A stretch of 25,414 bases of DNA from the NCBI GenBank assembly GCA_039816825.1, contig JBCBXA010000037.1:1-25414 (forward strand), given 5' to 3'. The translations under genes were made by a program, and so were the position numbers. The DNA is from JBCBXA01 sp039816825 (lineage in GTDB: Bacteria; Pseudomonadota; Alphaproteobacteria; Rhizobiales; Rhizobiaceae). The number at the start of each line of letters is the position of its first letter. The stretch's first letter is position 1. Shown in pieces: positions 15,389 to 25,414 of the stretch. The notes under the pieces are model-generated. The model worked only from the letters and a program-made list of their open reading frames with translations. It did not search any database and had not been told where the DNA came from.

Positions 15389-15979
15389 ATGGCACCGGCT
15401 GATCACCAAATCCGCACAAACCGCTTTCTCGATGTTCTCGAGCAGGACATCGTGCCACTGACCCGTAAGGGTGTTGCGCAGGGCAACAAGATCTTTGGAG
15501 CAGCCCTCGTTCTGAAATCGGATCTGTCGCTGGTTATGGCAGCGACAAACAATGAGCTCGATAATCCACTGTGGCACGGTGAAATGCATCTGCTGAAGCT
15601 CTATTACGAACTGCCGGAAGACGGCCGCCCGCCGCTTAAAGACTGCTACTTTATCTCGACCCATGAACCCTGCAGCCTGTGTCTGTCGGCCATCACATGG
15701 GCAGGGCTCGACAATTTCCACTACTTCTTCAGCCATGAGAACTCGCGCGACCAGTTCGCGATCCCGCACGATCTAAAAATCCTGAAAGAGGTTTTCGGTT
15801 TGGATGCGGACGGCTATCGAAAGTCCAACGCGTTCTGGCAATGCAGAGATCTCAAGGCGGATGCGCTTGCGATGCCCGATGTGCCCCACGCGCAGTTGAA
15901 GCGAATCGAATACGCCTATGGCGAGTTGTCCGCGACCTATCAGGCAACCAAAGAGGCCAACTCCATTCCGCTTGCCTGA
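15389..15979 (+). CDS. nucleoside deaminase of the cytidine/deoxycytidylate deaminase superfamily
   Basis: This 196-residue protein has the zinc deaminase signature: HGE with His63 and catalytic Glu65, and PCSLC with Cys95 and Cys98. Family members hydrolytically deaminate a base in free nucleosides, nucleotides or RNA. The substrate cannot be decided here. It lacks the typical TadA sequence around the HAE motif, and the C-terminal 70 residues (HYFFSHENSRDQF through SIPLA) are unlike TadA. This suggests a free-nucleoside or purine-type deaminase of a separate subgroup. ATG 15389 lacks a good ribosome binding site. It converges on the lytic transglycosylase gene with 44 bases between stops and no obvious terminator. 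Confidence 0.82.
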   Translation: MAPADHQIRTNRFLDVLEQDIVPLTRKGVAQGNKIFGAALVLKSDLSLVMAATNNELDNPLWHGEMHLLKLYYELPEDGRPPLKDCYFISTHEPCSLCLSAITWAGLDNFHYFFSHENSRDQFAIPHDLKILKEVFGLDADGYRKSNAFWQCRDLKADALAMPDVPHAQLKRIEYAYGELSATYQATKEANSIPLA

Positions 15980-16023
15980 TACCACCCACACCGTTGCCGA
16001 CGCCCCAAGGCGAGCAGCCAGAG

Positions 16024-16845
16024 CTAGAGAGCCTGCCCCATCTCCTGTGCGAGCTTGGCGATCGTTCGCTGATAGACGGTGGCCCGGTTCCACTTTTGAA
16101 TGATCTTGTAGTTGGCCGTGCCCTCGCCATAAGGCTGGCCTCGGCGCCAGCCATTTTGCGCGAACCAGTTGGCCGTGGACGCCAGGACGTCCGGCACCGA
16201 TCGGTACAGATCGACACGGCGGTCCCCGTCGAAGCTGACACCGGCATTGACGTAGCGTGTCGGCAGAAATTGCGTCTGTCCGATCTCGCCAGCCCAGGCT
16301 CCCTTCATCTGCTCCAATGGAATTTGCCGGCGTTCCACAATGGTAAGTGCGGCCACCAGTTCGGCGGTGAAGAACTCCGTCCTCCGGCAATCATAAGCCA
16401 AAGTCGCCAGTGACTGGAAAATCGGCTTGTTGCCATTGAAGTGGCCGAACCCGGTTTCCAGGCCCCAGATGGTCAGAAGAAGCTCTCGAGGTACGCCATA
16501 CTTCTCTTCGACACGGTTCACCGTGCGGGCATAAGTTTTCATCTTCTTCTTGGCGATACGCACAACGCCCTGTGACCGCCGGGCGTAGAACTTTTCAAAG
16601 CTCTGCTTGAAGCTCTTCTGGCTTCGGTCCAGGCGGATGACCTCGTTGGAATAGCTGACTTTATCGAGCGCTTTGAGCGAGCGGTTGGTGAACCCGCGAC
16701 CGCGCATCTCATCGGTGAAGGCAGCTTTCCAGCTCTCGAAGCCGCTGGATGTGTTGCCGCATTGGGCGGCCATGACCGCTGTCGTTCCCAGGCTGGACAG
16801 CGAGAGCGCGGCCCCCATCAAAATCATTGCAGGTCGCATGGCCAT
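16024..16845 (-). CDS. MltB-type lytic murein transglycosylase
   Basis: This 273-residue secreted protein belongs to the MltB/SLT_2 lytic transglycosylase family, which cleaves peptidoglycan glycan strands to anhydromuropeptides in the periplasm. It has a signal peptide with likely cleavage around residue 27 (VMAAQ). Family blocks are FTNRSLKALDKVSYSNEVI, EKYGVPRELLLTIWGLETGFG with catalytic Glu130, and GAWAGEIGQTQFLPTRYVNAG. It lacks a C-terminal peptidoglycan-binding domain, so it is the short form. I chose ATG 16845 because GAGG lies 9 bases upstream. The frame is open to 16911 but the extension has no better start. It lies 85 bases downstream of the P450 gene's stop on the same strand. 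Confidence 0.92.
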   Translation of the reverse strand: MAMRPAMILMGAALSLSSLGTTAVMAAQCGNTSSGFESWKAAFTDEMRGRGFTNRSLKALDKVSYSNEVIRLDRSQKSFKQSFEKFYARRSQGVVRIAKKKMKTYARTVNRVEEKYGVPRELLLTIWGLETGFGHFNGNKPIFQSLATLAYDCRRTEFFTAELVAALTIVERRQIPLEQMKGAWAGEIGQTQFLPTRYVNAGVSFDGDRRVDLYRSVPDVLASTANWFAQNGWRRGQPYGEGTANYKIIQKWNRATVYQRTIAKLAQEMGQAL

Positions 16846-16930
16846 GATGATCTTCCTCGCTTGCTGGCGACTCACCTCGGGGAAGCATAGCGCCGGAAGG
16901 GCAGACCACAAAGCTGGCCTATCCCGGAGC

Positions 16931-18382
16931 CTATCTCTGGCGCCGCTTCACACGCATGGGCATGCCATTGTCGGGCCTCAGAGTCACACGCATGACGGGC
17001 ATGGGTGGCGTCTGACCGGCATAATGCCAATCCAGATCACGGGCGAGATGAGCCAGCGCAATGATGGCTTCCTGAAGCGCAAAGCGCATGCCTACACATA
17101 TCCTTGGACCGGCTCCGAAGGGCAGGTAGGCGAAGCGATCGATCTTGTTGCGGTTCTCCGGCAGGAACCTCTCGGGCCGAAACGCATCCGGCGCTTCCCA
17201 AAGCGTTTCGTGCCTGTGAAGCACGAATGGCCAGGACAAGAATCCTTCGCCTTGGGAAACCTCTAGCGCCCCAATCCGACCGGGCGCTTTGGCCTGACGA
17301 ACGATCAGAGGCACGGGCGGATAGAGCCGCATCGCTTCGTCAAAGACAGCACGGGTGCAGGGAAGTTGATCCAGCCAGTCAGCTGGATCCGACTCATCGA
17401 GAGCTGCATTGTCCAGTTCTTCGCGAAGACGCTCCATCCAGACGGGGCTCTGGCTCAAAAGATAGAGACACCAGGTCAGGCCTCGCGCCGTTGTTTCATA
17501 GCCGGCAGCAACAAAGGCCATGAGGTTATCCTCAATCTCCTGATTGCTGAGGCGTTGACCGCTCTCGCTCTCGGCATGGAGCAACAGGTCCAGAAGGTCC
17601 GTTGCGACTTCAACCGACTGCTTGCCACGGCGATGGGCAAGGTTCTCTCGGACGAGTTCACGGAACCGCCGCCGCGCGCCGTTGGCGCGCAGATTTCCGA
17701 TCCTGGGCACGCGATTGGGGACACCCAGAGCGTCAAGCGGGGAGATTTTGCCGAGCGTCGCCAACACGGTCTCAAGATCGCGGCGCATCTCACTGCGGTC
17801 ACCCACCAGGTCGCCGGAGAACAGGCTGCTTTCCAGGACTTCAAAGGCCAGTTCGCCCATCGCGGCGGACAAGGAGAAGGTGCGATCGTCGGGAGCAGAG
17901 GCAAGGCGCGCCACGGCAGCCACGCATCGCTCGGACATGACTCCCGCCAGGCCGCCAACATGCCGTGGCGAGAAGATCGGCGCGACGGTGTGCCGAACGC
18001 GCTTCCAGTCTTCACCCTCCACGGTGAGCAAGCTGTCGCCGGCAAGGTGACTGATCACACGCTTTCGAATCGGATCAAACCCGAACTGCCCGGACTGACG
18101 CACCAACACGTCGCGTATGATCTCCGGATCATGAACCGTGTGGTACGTGCGGCGGGCAAATCCGATGGTCCAGTGACGAACCCGATAGTGCTCGTCGGAG
18201 AAAACGGCGATGGCATTGCGCGCATACCGCGTGATGAACCGCGGGAAAGCCAGCCAGGTGAGGGGTTGACCGGGAAGATAATCGTCTATGCGTGGTGGAT
18301 GCGGAGCAATGAAGTCATCATTGCGATAGCCCAAGTCGGGCGTTGCGCCCTCCTCAAACCCGGCTTTAACGATGGCATTCAT
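16931..18382 (-). CDS. cytochrome P450
   Basis: This 483-residue protein is a soluble bacterial cytochrome P450. The heme-binding loop FGAGPRICVG has the thiolate ligand Cys429. The I-helix oxygen-activation motif AAGYETTARG contains Glu296 and Thr297. The K-helix ExxR is Glu349-Arg352, and the PERF motif is near 402. There is no membrane anchor and no fused reductase, so it needs a separate ferredoxin or flavodoxin system, which is not in the window. The YETT I-helix and overall length are closer to fatty-acid or hydrocarbon hydroxylase-like P450s than to the about 400-residue CYP101 type, but the substrate is unknown. It is divergent from sitABCD and shares the 124-base intergenic region holding the Fur-family operator. 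Confidence 0.95.
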   Translation of the reverse strand: MNAIVKAGFEEGATPDLGYRNDDFIAPHPPRIDDYLPGQPLTWLAFPRFITRYARNAIAVFSDEHYRVRHWTIGFARRTYHTVHDPEIIRDVLVRQSGQFGFDPIRKRVISHLAGDSLLTVEGEDWKRVRHTVAPIFSPRHVGGLAGVMSERCVAAVARLASAPDDRTFSLSAAMGELAFEVLESSLFSGDLVGDRSEMRRDLETVLATLGKISPLDALGVPNRVPRIGNLRANGARRRFRELVRENLAHRRGKQSVEVATDLLDLLLHAESESGQRLSNQEIEDNLMAFVAAGYETTARGLTWCLYLLSQSPVWMERLREELDNAALDESDPADWLDQLPCTRAVFDEAMRLYPPVPLIVRQAKAPGRIGALEVSQGEGFLSWPFVLHRHETLWEAPDAFRPERFLPENRNKIDRFAYLPFGAGPRICVGMRFALQEAIIALAHLARDLDWHYAGQTPPMPVMRVTLRPDNGMPMRVKRRQR

Positions 18383-18434
18383 CAGCGATTCCGATCATGG
18401 GTCCCATATGGGTCAGAGTGTCATCCTGTGCCAG

Positions 18435-18457
18435 TTGCAAATGATTTGCAATTGCAA
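18435..18457. promoter_or_regulatory. Mur/Fur-type operator upstream of sitABCD (two overlapping palindromes)
   Basis: TTGCAAATGATTTGCAA at 18435-18451 is a perfect 17-bp palindrome with 8-base arms around a central G. A second palindrome, TTGCAATTGCAA at 18446-18457, overlaps its right arm. This matches the style of alphaproteobacterial Fur/Mur boxes, where dimers bind overlapping sites. A possible sitA promoter has -35 TTGCAA at 18446-18451 and -10 TATGTA at 18468-18473, so a bound repressor would cover the -35 region. The assignment to Mur (manganese) rather than Fur (iron) is inferred from the manganese-type SitA. Confidence 0.75.
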
Positions 18458-18506
18458 CAAGGCGCGTTATGTATGTCGCTCATGCATCCCTAAAGGAGCA
18501 GGCCCC

Positions 18507-19430
18507 ATGCCCCCAATGAGACTGTTTTTGTCCAAATTTCTTGCCCGTTTTGCGGTTGCCGCGGCCTTGGTGGTTTCCGCAACAGCAGCAGCTCGTGCTG
18601 CTGAAGATCGCCTGAAAATCGCTACCACCTTCACCATCATTGCCGATATGGCCCGAAACGTCGCCGGCGATGCGGCGGACGTGGTGTCCATCACCAGACC
18701 AGGCGCTGAAATCCATGAATACCGCCCGACACCCCAAGACCTTGTCAGCGCGCAGGATGCGGACATGATCCTCTGGAACGGGCTCAATCTCGAACTGTGG
18801 TTTGAGCAGTTCTTCAGCCGCTTGGACGGCGTGCCCAGCGTTGTGGTGAGCGAAGGCGTTGACCCCATCGCCATTGGTGATGGCCCCTACAGCGGAAAAC
18901 CCAACCCCCACGCATGGATGAGCCCCAGTGATGCGCTGATCTATGTCGAAAACATCCGCGCGGCATTTGCCGAGGCTGATCCTGAAAATGCGGACGTCTA
19001 TGCTGCTAATGCGACCGCTTATTCTGAGGAAATCAAAGCCGTCTCCGAACCCGTCAAAGCCATCTTGGCCGATGTGCCGGAAGAGCAGCGCTGGCTGGTT
19101 ACCAGTGAGGGTGCCTTCAGCTATTTTGCCCGAGATTTTGGCCTCCGCGAACTCTATCTCTGGCCCATCAACTCCGATGATCAGGGCACGCCAAGACAGG
19201 TCAAACAACTGATCGACACGGTGCGCGCAGAAGGCATTCCGGTGGTCTTTTCCGAGAGCACCGTATCCGACAAGCCGGCGCGCCAGGCAGCGCGGGAAAC
19301 CGGGGCACGCTATGGCGGCATCCTCTATGTCGACAGCCTGACGGAGGCTGACGGTCCGGTGCCGACTTATCTCGACCTGCTGCGCGTGACGGCTGCAACC
19401 GTCGCCAACGGCCTCAAAGCCGGTTCATGA
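18507..19430 (+). CDS. sitA: manganese/iron ABC transporter substrate-binding protein SitA
   Basis: This 307-residue periplasmic protein is a cluster A-I (cluster 9 family) metal-binding receptor. A Sec signal peptide covers about residues 1-32 with no lipobox. The four metal ligands appear as His70 (AEIHEY), His135 (NPHAWMSP), Glu201 (TSEGAFSYFARDFG) and Asp276 (YVDSL). Glutamate at the third position, in place of the histidine of ZnuA, together with LYLWPINSDDQGTPRQV, points to a manganese/iron SitA. AAAGGAG lies 8 bases before ATG 18507. It is the first gene of sitABCD and its stop overlaps sitB as ATGA. The Fur-family operator upstream predicts repression under metal sufficiency. Confidence 0.94.
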   Translation: MPPMRLFLSKFLARFAVAAALVVSATAAARAAEDRLKIATTFTIIADMARNVAGDAADVVSITRPGAEIHEYRPTPQDLVSAQDADMILWNGLNLELWFEQFFSRLDGVPSVVVSEGVDPIAIGDGPYSGKPNPHAWMSPSDALIYVENIRAAFAEADPENADVYAANATAYSEEIKAVSEPVKAILADVPEEQRWLVTSEGAFSYFARDFGLRELYLWPINSDDQGTPRQVKQLIDTVRAEGIPVVFSESTVSDKPARQAARETGARYGGILYVDSLTEADGPVPTYLDLLRVTAATVANGLKAGS

Positions 19431-20305
19431 TGCAGCAAGCGGCGGGCACAAAAGCAATGAATGGCGTCAGTGCCCCCCGTGCTGACGCCATCATCGCTGA
19501 TGGCCTGACGGTGACCTATCGCAATGGCACCACAGCTCTAACGAACGCGTCTTTCGCCGTTTCCAGGGGATCCATCTGTGGGCTGGTTGGTGTCAACGGC
19601 GCGGGCAAGTCCACACTGTTCAAAGCACTTATGGGCTTTGTGCCACTCGCGAGCGGCTCGGTTTCCCTGATGGGGCAAAGCGTGCGCCAGGCACTCAAGG
19701 CCAATATGGTGGCCTATGTTCCTCAGAATGAGGAGGTGGACTGGTCGTTTCCCGTTTTGGTGCGCGACGTGGTGATGATGGGCCGGTACGGCCATATGGG
19801 TATTCTGCGTCGTCCTGGATCGGCAGACCGTGACATGGTTGATCAGGCACTGGCGCGCGTGTCGATGCTCGAATTTGCGGACCGGCAGATAGGTGAACTG
19901 TCCGGTGGTCAGAAGAAGCGCGTCTTTCTGGCCCGCGCCTTGGCGCAAGAAAGCCAGATAATCCTTCTGGATGAACCCTTCACGGGCGTTGACGTGAAGA
20001 CCGAGGATTCCATCGTCGCGTTGATGCGTGATCTGCGAGACGAAGGCCGTGTGATGCTGGTCTCGACCCACAATCTCGGCTCTGTGCCCGACTTCTGTGA
20101 CCATGTGATCCTGGTGAACCAGACCGTGTTGGCTTCGGGCCCCACGGTGGATGTGTTCACCCAAAAGAACCTGCAGACAGCCTTTGGCGGCACATTGCGT
20201 CACCATGTGCTGGAGGGTGCGGACCTCCACGATGACGATGATCCGCGCTCTGTCGTCGTGCTGACCGATGATGAGCGTCCGGTCGTGATTTACGGCGAAA
20301 ACTGA
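19427..20305 (+). CDS. sitB: manganese/iron ABC transporter ATP-binding protein SitB
   Basis: This 292-residue cytoplasmic ATPase powers the Sit importer. Motifs are Walker A GVNGAGKST at 55-63, Q-loop Gln100 (YVPQNEEVDWSFPV), signature LSGGQ at 158-162, Walker B IILLDEP at 178-184, and the H-loop His215. The NEEVDWSFPV segment after the Q-loop is typical of manganese/zinc cluster ATPases. The last 35 residues form an extra tail with HH and DDDDP stretches. The ATG overlaps the sitA stop; the next ATG at 19430 is an equally possible start. It ends 5 bases before sitC. Confidence 0.95.
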   Translation: MMQQAAGTKAMNGVSAPRADAIIADGLTVTYRNGTTALTNASFAVSRGSICGLVGVNGAGKSTLFKALMGFVPLASGSVSLMGQSVRQALKANMVAYVPQNEEVDWSFPVLVRDVVMMGRYGHMGILRRPGSADRDMVDQALARVSMLEFADRQIGELSGGQKKRVFLARALAQESQIILLDEPFTGVDVKTEDSIVALMRDLRDEGRVMLVSTHNLGSVPDFCDHVILVNQTVLASGPTVDVFTQKNLQTAFGGTLRHHVLEGADLHDDDDPRSVVVLTDDERPVVIYGEN

Positions 20306-20310
20306 CGCTG

Positions 20311-21162
20311 ATGCTCACGACCCTGCTCGAGCCGTTCACCTACGACTATATGCGCAACGCCATGCTGGTGGGCAGTCTGGTTGCGGCGGTGTGCGGGTTC
20401 CTGTCCGCCTTTCTGGTGCTCAAAGGATGGTCTCTGATCGGCGACGCGCTTTCTCATGCCGTCGTGCCCGGAGTGGCTGGTGCCTACATGCTGGGCCTGC
20501 CATTTGCAGTGGGTGCATTTTTGAGTGGCGGGCTGGCCGCGCTAGCGATGCTGTTTATCGGTAGCCGAACGGAGCTGAAGCAGGACGCGGTGATTGGCAT
20601 GATCTTCACCGGCTTCTTTGGCGTTGGGCTGTTCATGGTATCACTCAACCCAACGGCAGTGGACGTGCAGACCATCATTCTCGGCAACATCTTGGCCATT
20701 ACGCCGATGGACACGCTGCAGCTGCTGCTCATTGGCGGCATTTGTCTTGTCATGCTCACGTTCAAATGGCGCGATCTGATGGTCGTCTTCTTCGACGAGA
20801 ATCACGCCAGGACCGTTGGCCTCAACCCTACTGCTCTCAAAGTACTGTTCTTCACGCTTCTATCGGCGGCGACAGTGGCAGCGCTTCAAACAGTGGGTGC
20901 ATTTCTCGTGATCGCGCTGGTGGTCACGCCGGGTGCCACGGCTTATCTGCTGTCGGATAGATTTCCCCGCGTGATCATGCTGGCCGTTCTGTTTGGCGGG
21001 GGGTCAGCCTTTCTGGGCGCCTATCTGAGCTATTTTCTCAATGGCTCGACGGGCGGCGTCATCATCTGCCTGCAGACATTTATTTTCCTCATCGCCTTTC
21101 TGTTTGCTCCGAAACATGGCCTCGTCGCGGCACGGCGACGAGCAAGGGCGGTGCTGCCATGA
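20311..21162 (+). CDS. sitC: manganese/iron ABC transporter permease SitC
   Basis: This 283-residue ABC-3 family permease forms half of the membrane channel. It has about eight hydrophobic segments, and the family landmarks FLVLKGWSLIGDALSHAVVPG near residues 36-56 and VGAFLVIALVVTPGATAYLL near 197-217. It starts 5 bases after sitB and its end overlaps the start of sitD as ATGA. The first gene of a tandem permease pair is conventionally SitC. Its homology to SitD indicates an ancient duplication. Confidence 0.93.
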   Translation: MLTTLLEPFTYDYMRNAMLVGSLVAAVCGFLSAFLVLKGWSLIGDALSHAVVPGVAGAYMLGLPFAVGAFLSGGLAALAMLFIGSRTELKQDAVIGMIFTGFFGVGLFMVSLNPTAVDVQTIILGNILAITPMDTLQLLLIGGICLVMLTFKWRDLMVVFFDENHARTVGLNPTALKVLFFTLLSAATVAALQTVGAFLVIALVVTPGATAYLLSDRFPRVIMLAVLFGGGSAFLGAYLSYFLNGSTGGVIICLQTFIFLIAFLFAPKHGLVAARRRARAVLP

Positions 21163-21992
21163 ACTGGCTCACTGATCCGCTGAGTTTCGGGTTTATGCGG
21201 CAGGCCTTTATCATGGCCGTTCTGGTGGCCGTGCCCTGCGCCATACTGAGCTGCTATCTTGTTCTCAAAGGCTGGGCGCTGATGGGTGACGCCGTTGCCC
21301 ATGCTGTGCTGCCCGGCGTGGTGCTGGCCTATATCACGGGGCTTCCTCTGATCCTTGGAGCCTTTGGGGCAGGCATGGTCTGTGCTCTGGCCACTGGCTT
21401 CATCGCCGAGAATTCCCGCGTGAAGCGCGACACGGTGATGGGCGTGGTCTTTGCCGGCATGTTCGGTGCCGGGCTGGTGCTGCACACCGCGATACCCACC
21501 GGTATTCATCTGGACCATATCCTGTTCGGCAACATCCTCGGTGTGAGCTGGCGAGACATTGCGGAAACCGGCGTGATTTCGGCAGTCGTAGTGGTTGGCC
21601 TTCTGATCTGGCGCAAGGACCTGCTCGTCCATGCCTTTGACGCCAGCCATGCCAGCGCGTTGGGCCTGCCAACCCGCTGGTTGCATTATGGCCTTCTGAT
21701 TGGCCTCTCCCTGACGATTGTGGCCACCCTTAAAGCGGCAGGTCTGATCATCGCCATTGCCTTTCTCATTGCGCCCGGCGCCATCGCGTTCTTGCTCACC
21801 CGCACATTCCGCTCGATGGTCCTGATGGCACTGGCTGTTGCCGTTGGATCGAGCCTGTCGGGCGTGTTTGCCTCCTTCCACCTCGACAGCGCCCCGGCAC
21901 CGACCATCGTGGTCGTGATGACCGCCATCTTTGTGCTCGCATTCCTCTTTGCACCCCAGAGAGGCCTTCTGGTGCACAGACGGGGCACATAG
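21159..21992 (+). CDS. sitD: manganese/iron ABC transporter permease SitD
   Basis: This 277-residue ABC-3 permease is the second channel subunit. It parallels SitC: CYLVLKGWALMGDAVAHAVLPG near residues 32-53 and AAGLIIAIAFLIAPGAIAFLLT near 192-213, with about eight hydrophobic segments. Its ATG overlaps the sitC stop. The heterodimer SitC-SitD would couple with SitB and receive metal from SitA. No clear terminator is visible in the 89 bases before gyrB, so read-through cannot be excluded. Confidence 0.93.
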   Translation: MNWLTDPLSFGFMRQAFIMAVLVAVPCAILSCYLVLKGWALMGDAVAHAVLPGVVLAYITGLPLILGAFGAGMVCALATGFIAENSRVKRDTVMGVVFAGMFGAGLVLHTAIPTGIHLDHILFGNILGVSWRDIAETGVISAVVVVGLLIWRKDLLVHAFDASHASALGLPTRWLHYGLLIGLSLTIVATLKAAGLIIAIAFLIAPGAIAFLLTRTFRSMVLMALAVAVGSSLSGVFASFHLDSAPAPTIVVVMTAIFVLAFLFAPQRGLLVHRRGT

Positions 21993-22081
21993 AGCCCAGA
22001 CAGTCGCTTTTGGCGGCCACAGTGCCTATATCTAAAGCATTGGAACAGCGTGTGATTCGACGCGCGGAAAGGCCTTTGCGG

Positions 22082-24547
<2,466 letters not shown>

Positions 24548-24616
24548 ACAGGCTCGCACCTCTTCGATTGCCCGGTCAAATCTCAGCTGCTAGCAAAATC
24601 GCAGGTGGGAGAGACT

Positions 24617-25414
24617 ATGGATATTCTGGTCAATATTGTGCTGCCCTTGGGGCTGGCGATCATCATGCTAAGCCTCGGTATCGGGTTGGTTCCGGCTGAT
24701 TTTCGGCGGGTGTTCGAACGCGGTAAGGTCTTTGCGGTCGGTGCCTTGTGCCAGATCGTCATGATTCCCGTGGTGGCCTATCTGGTCATTGTCATATTCG
24801 GACTGAGCGGCGCTCTGGCCGCTGGGGTCATGCTGTTAGCTTTCTGTCCGGGAGGCGTGACATCGAATGTGGTGTCACGGCTGGCAAACGGCGATGTAGC
24901 GCTATCAGTGTCGCTCACTGCGCTCATCTCACTTCTTTCCATTCTGACGGTACCGTTTCTCGTTGGTTGGAGCGTGGTTCACTTCATGGGTGAGGATGCA
25001 CCAAACATTTCCGTCACGTCGCTGGCCATCGCCATGTTTCTGATCACTACCTTGCCAGTCTCTATTGGCATGATGATCCGGCACTTAGCACCCGATTTCG
25101 CAAACAAGGTCGAGCCAAAGCTTCTGACGCTGTCCAGCGTTCTGTTCGTCATCATCATTCTGGCCGCCATCGCATCGAACTGGAAACTTCTCGTCGACAA
25201 TTTCACCACGCTCGCACCGGCGCTCGCTCTACTGAACGTCGCAACCATGCTTGCGGGGTTGATGATTGCCGCCGCACTGCGCTTCGCATGGCCGGAGCAA
25301 AAAACCATCTCCATTGAAGTGGGCATTCAAAACGGAACGCTGGGCATCACCCTCGCTCCCATCATTGCGGGTGTCGCAGGCGGCATTCCGACAATTGGTC
25401 TTCCTTCCGCCATG
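24617..25414 (+). CDS. bile acid:sodium symporter family protein, 3' end cut by window edge
   Basis: The frame is open for 266 codons from ATG 24617 to the right edge with no stop, so the C-terminus is missing. The start is preceded by GGTGGGAGAG. It encodes a BASS-family membrane protein with about eight hydrophobic segments in view. Family landmarks are CPGGVTSNVVSRLANGDVALSVSLTA near residues 77-102 and SIEVGIQNGTLGI near 236-248, the crossover regions that bind sodium in ASBT structures. The substrate is unknown; bacterial members carry various organic anions. It lies 69 bases after gyrB with no terminator seen between. Confidence 0.9.
   Translation, partial: MDILVNIVLPLGLAIIMLSLGIGLVPADFRRVFERGKVFAVGALCQIVMIPVVAYLVIVIFGLSGALAAGVMLLAFCPGGVTSNVVSRLANGDVALSVSLTALISLLSILTVPFLVGWSVVHFMGEDAPNISVTSLAIAMFLITTLPVSIGMMIRHLAPDFANKVEPKLLTLSSVLFVIIILAAIASNWKLLVDNFTTLAPALALLNVATMLAGLMIAAALRFAWPEQKTISIEVGIQNGTLGITLAPIIAGVAGGIPTIGLPSAM

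Noticed and set aside
17366..18493. 375-codon plus-strand frame opposite the P450 gene
   Set aside because: Lies antisense to an intact P450 with all signature motifs and encodes nothing recognisable.
21030..21977. 315-codon minus-strand frame rich in His, Gly and Gln
   Set aside because: It is the antisense shadow of sitC/sitD; the biased composition reflects complemented membrane-protein codons.
22010..22081. N-terminal extension of gyrB from a TTG
   Set aside because: ATG 22082 has a ribosome binding site and gives the normal GyrB N-terminus.

Overview
The window is a gene-dense stretch of an alphaproteobacterial chromosome. GC content is high. Genes are tightly packed, with many 4-bp stop/start overlaps and no intergenic gap above about 230 bp. 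Lineage clues are the CobS/CobT pair, phosphatidylcholine synthase (Pcs), a SitABCD manganese-type importer behind a Fur-family palindrome, a XerD next to AccA, and the alphaproteobacterial style of GyrB. A Hyphomonadaceae/Maricaulales/Caulobacterales-like organism is my best guess, but it rests on gene style only. I see no tRNA, rRNA, insertion sequence, prophage or CRISPR array.

Layout. 1-738 (minus): 3'-truncated periplasmic DUF3108-type protein. 966-1307: rpmB (ribosomal protein L28) and its terminator. 1399-2046: VUT/YhhQ-type queuosine-precursor transporter. 2043-7112 (minus): a compact run of J-domain protein, cobS, a small secreted SecD-head-like protein, cobT and a phytase-like periplasmic protein. 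7233-7517: bolA. 7514-11477 (minus): aroK, aroB, a CorC/HlyC-type CBS-domain membrane protein and pcs. 11636-15979: a 48-residue membrane peptide, xerD, accA, a YafK-type L,D-transpeptidase lipoprotein, a small helix-hairpin-helix protein and a nucleoside deaminase. 16024-18382 (minus): an MltB-type lytic transglycosylase and a cytochrome P450. 18507-21992: sitABCD. 22082-24547: gyrB. 24617-25414: a bile acid:sodium symporter-family protein cut by the window edge.

How they work together. Most genes are core housekeeping: ribosome, shikimate pathway, fatty acid synthesis, chromosome dimer resolution, DNA gyrase, membrane lipid and cell-wall enzymes. The most unusual unit is the CobS/CobT operon. 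A previously unannotated-looking secreted protein sits between cobS and cobT, joined to both by overlapping stop/start codons. It resembles the periplasmic P1 head subdomain of SecD. No cobaltochelatase CobN or other cobalamin gene is present here, so this AAA+/VWA pair may serve a non-B12 envelope role. That is inference. The clearest regulatory element is a perfect 17-bp palindrome, overlapped by a second palindrome, just upstream of sitABCD. It fits a Mur/Fur-type metal-responsive operator.
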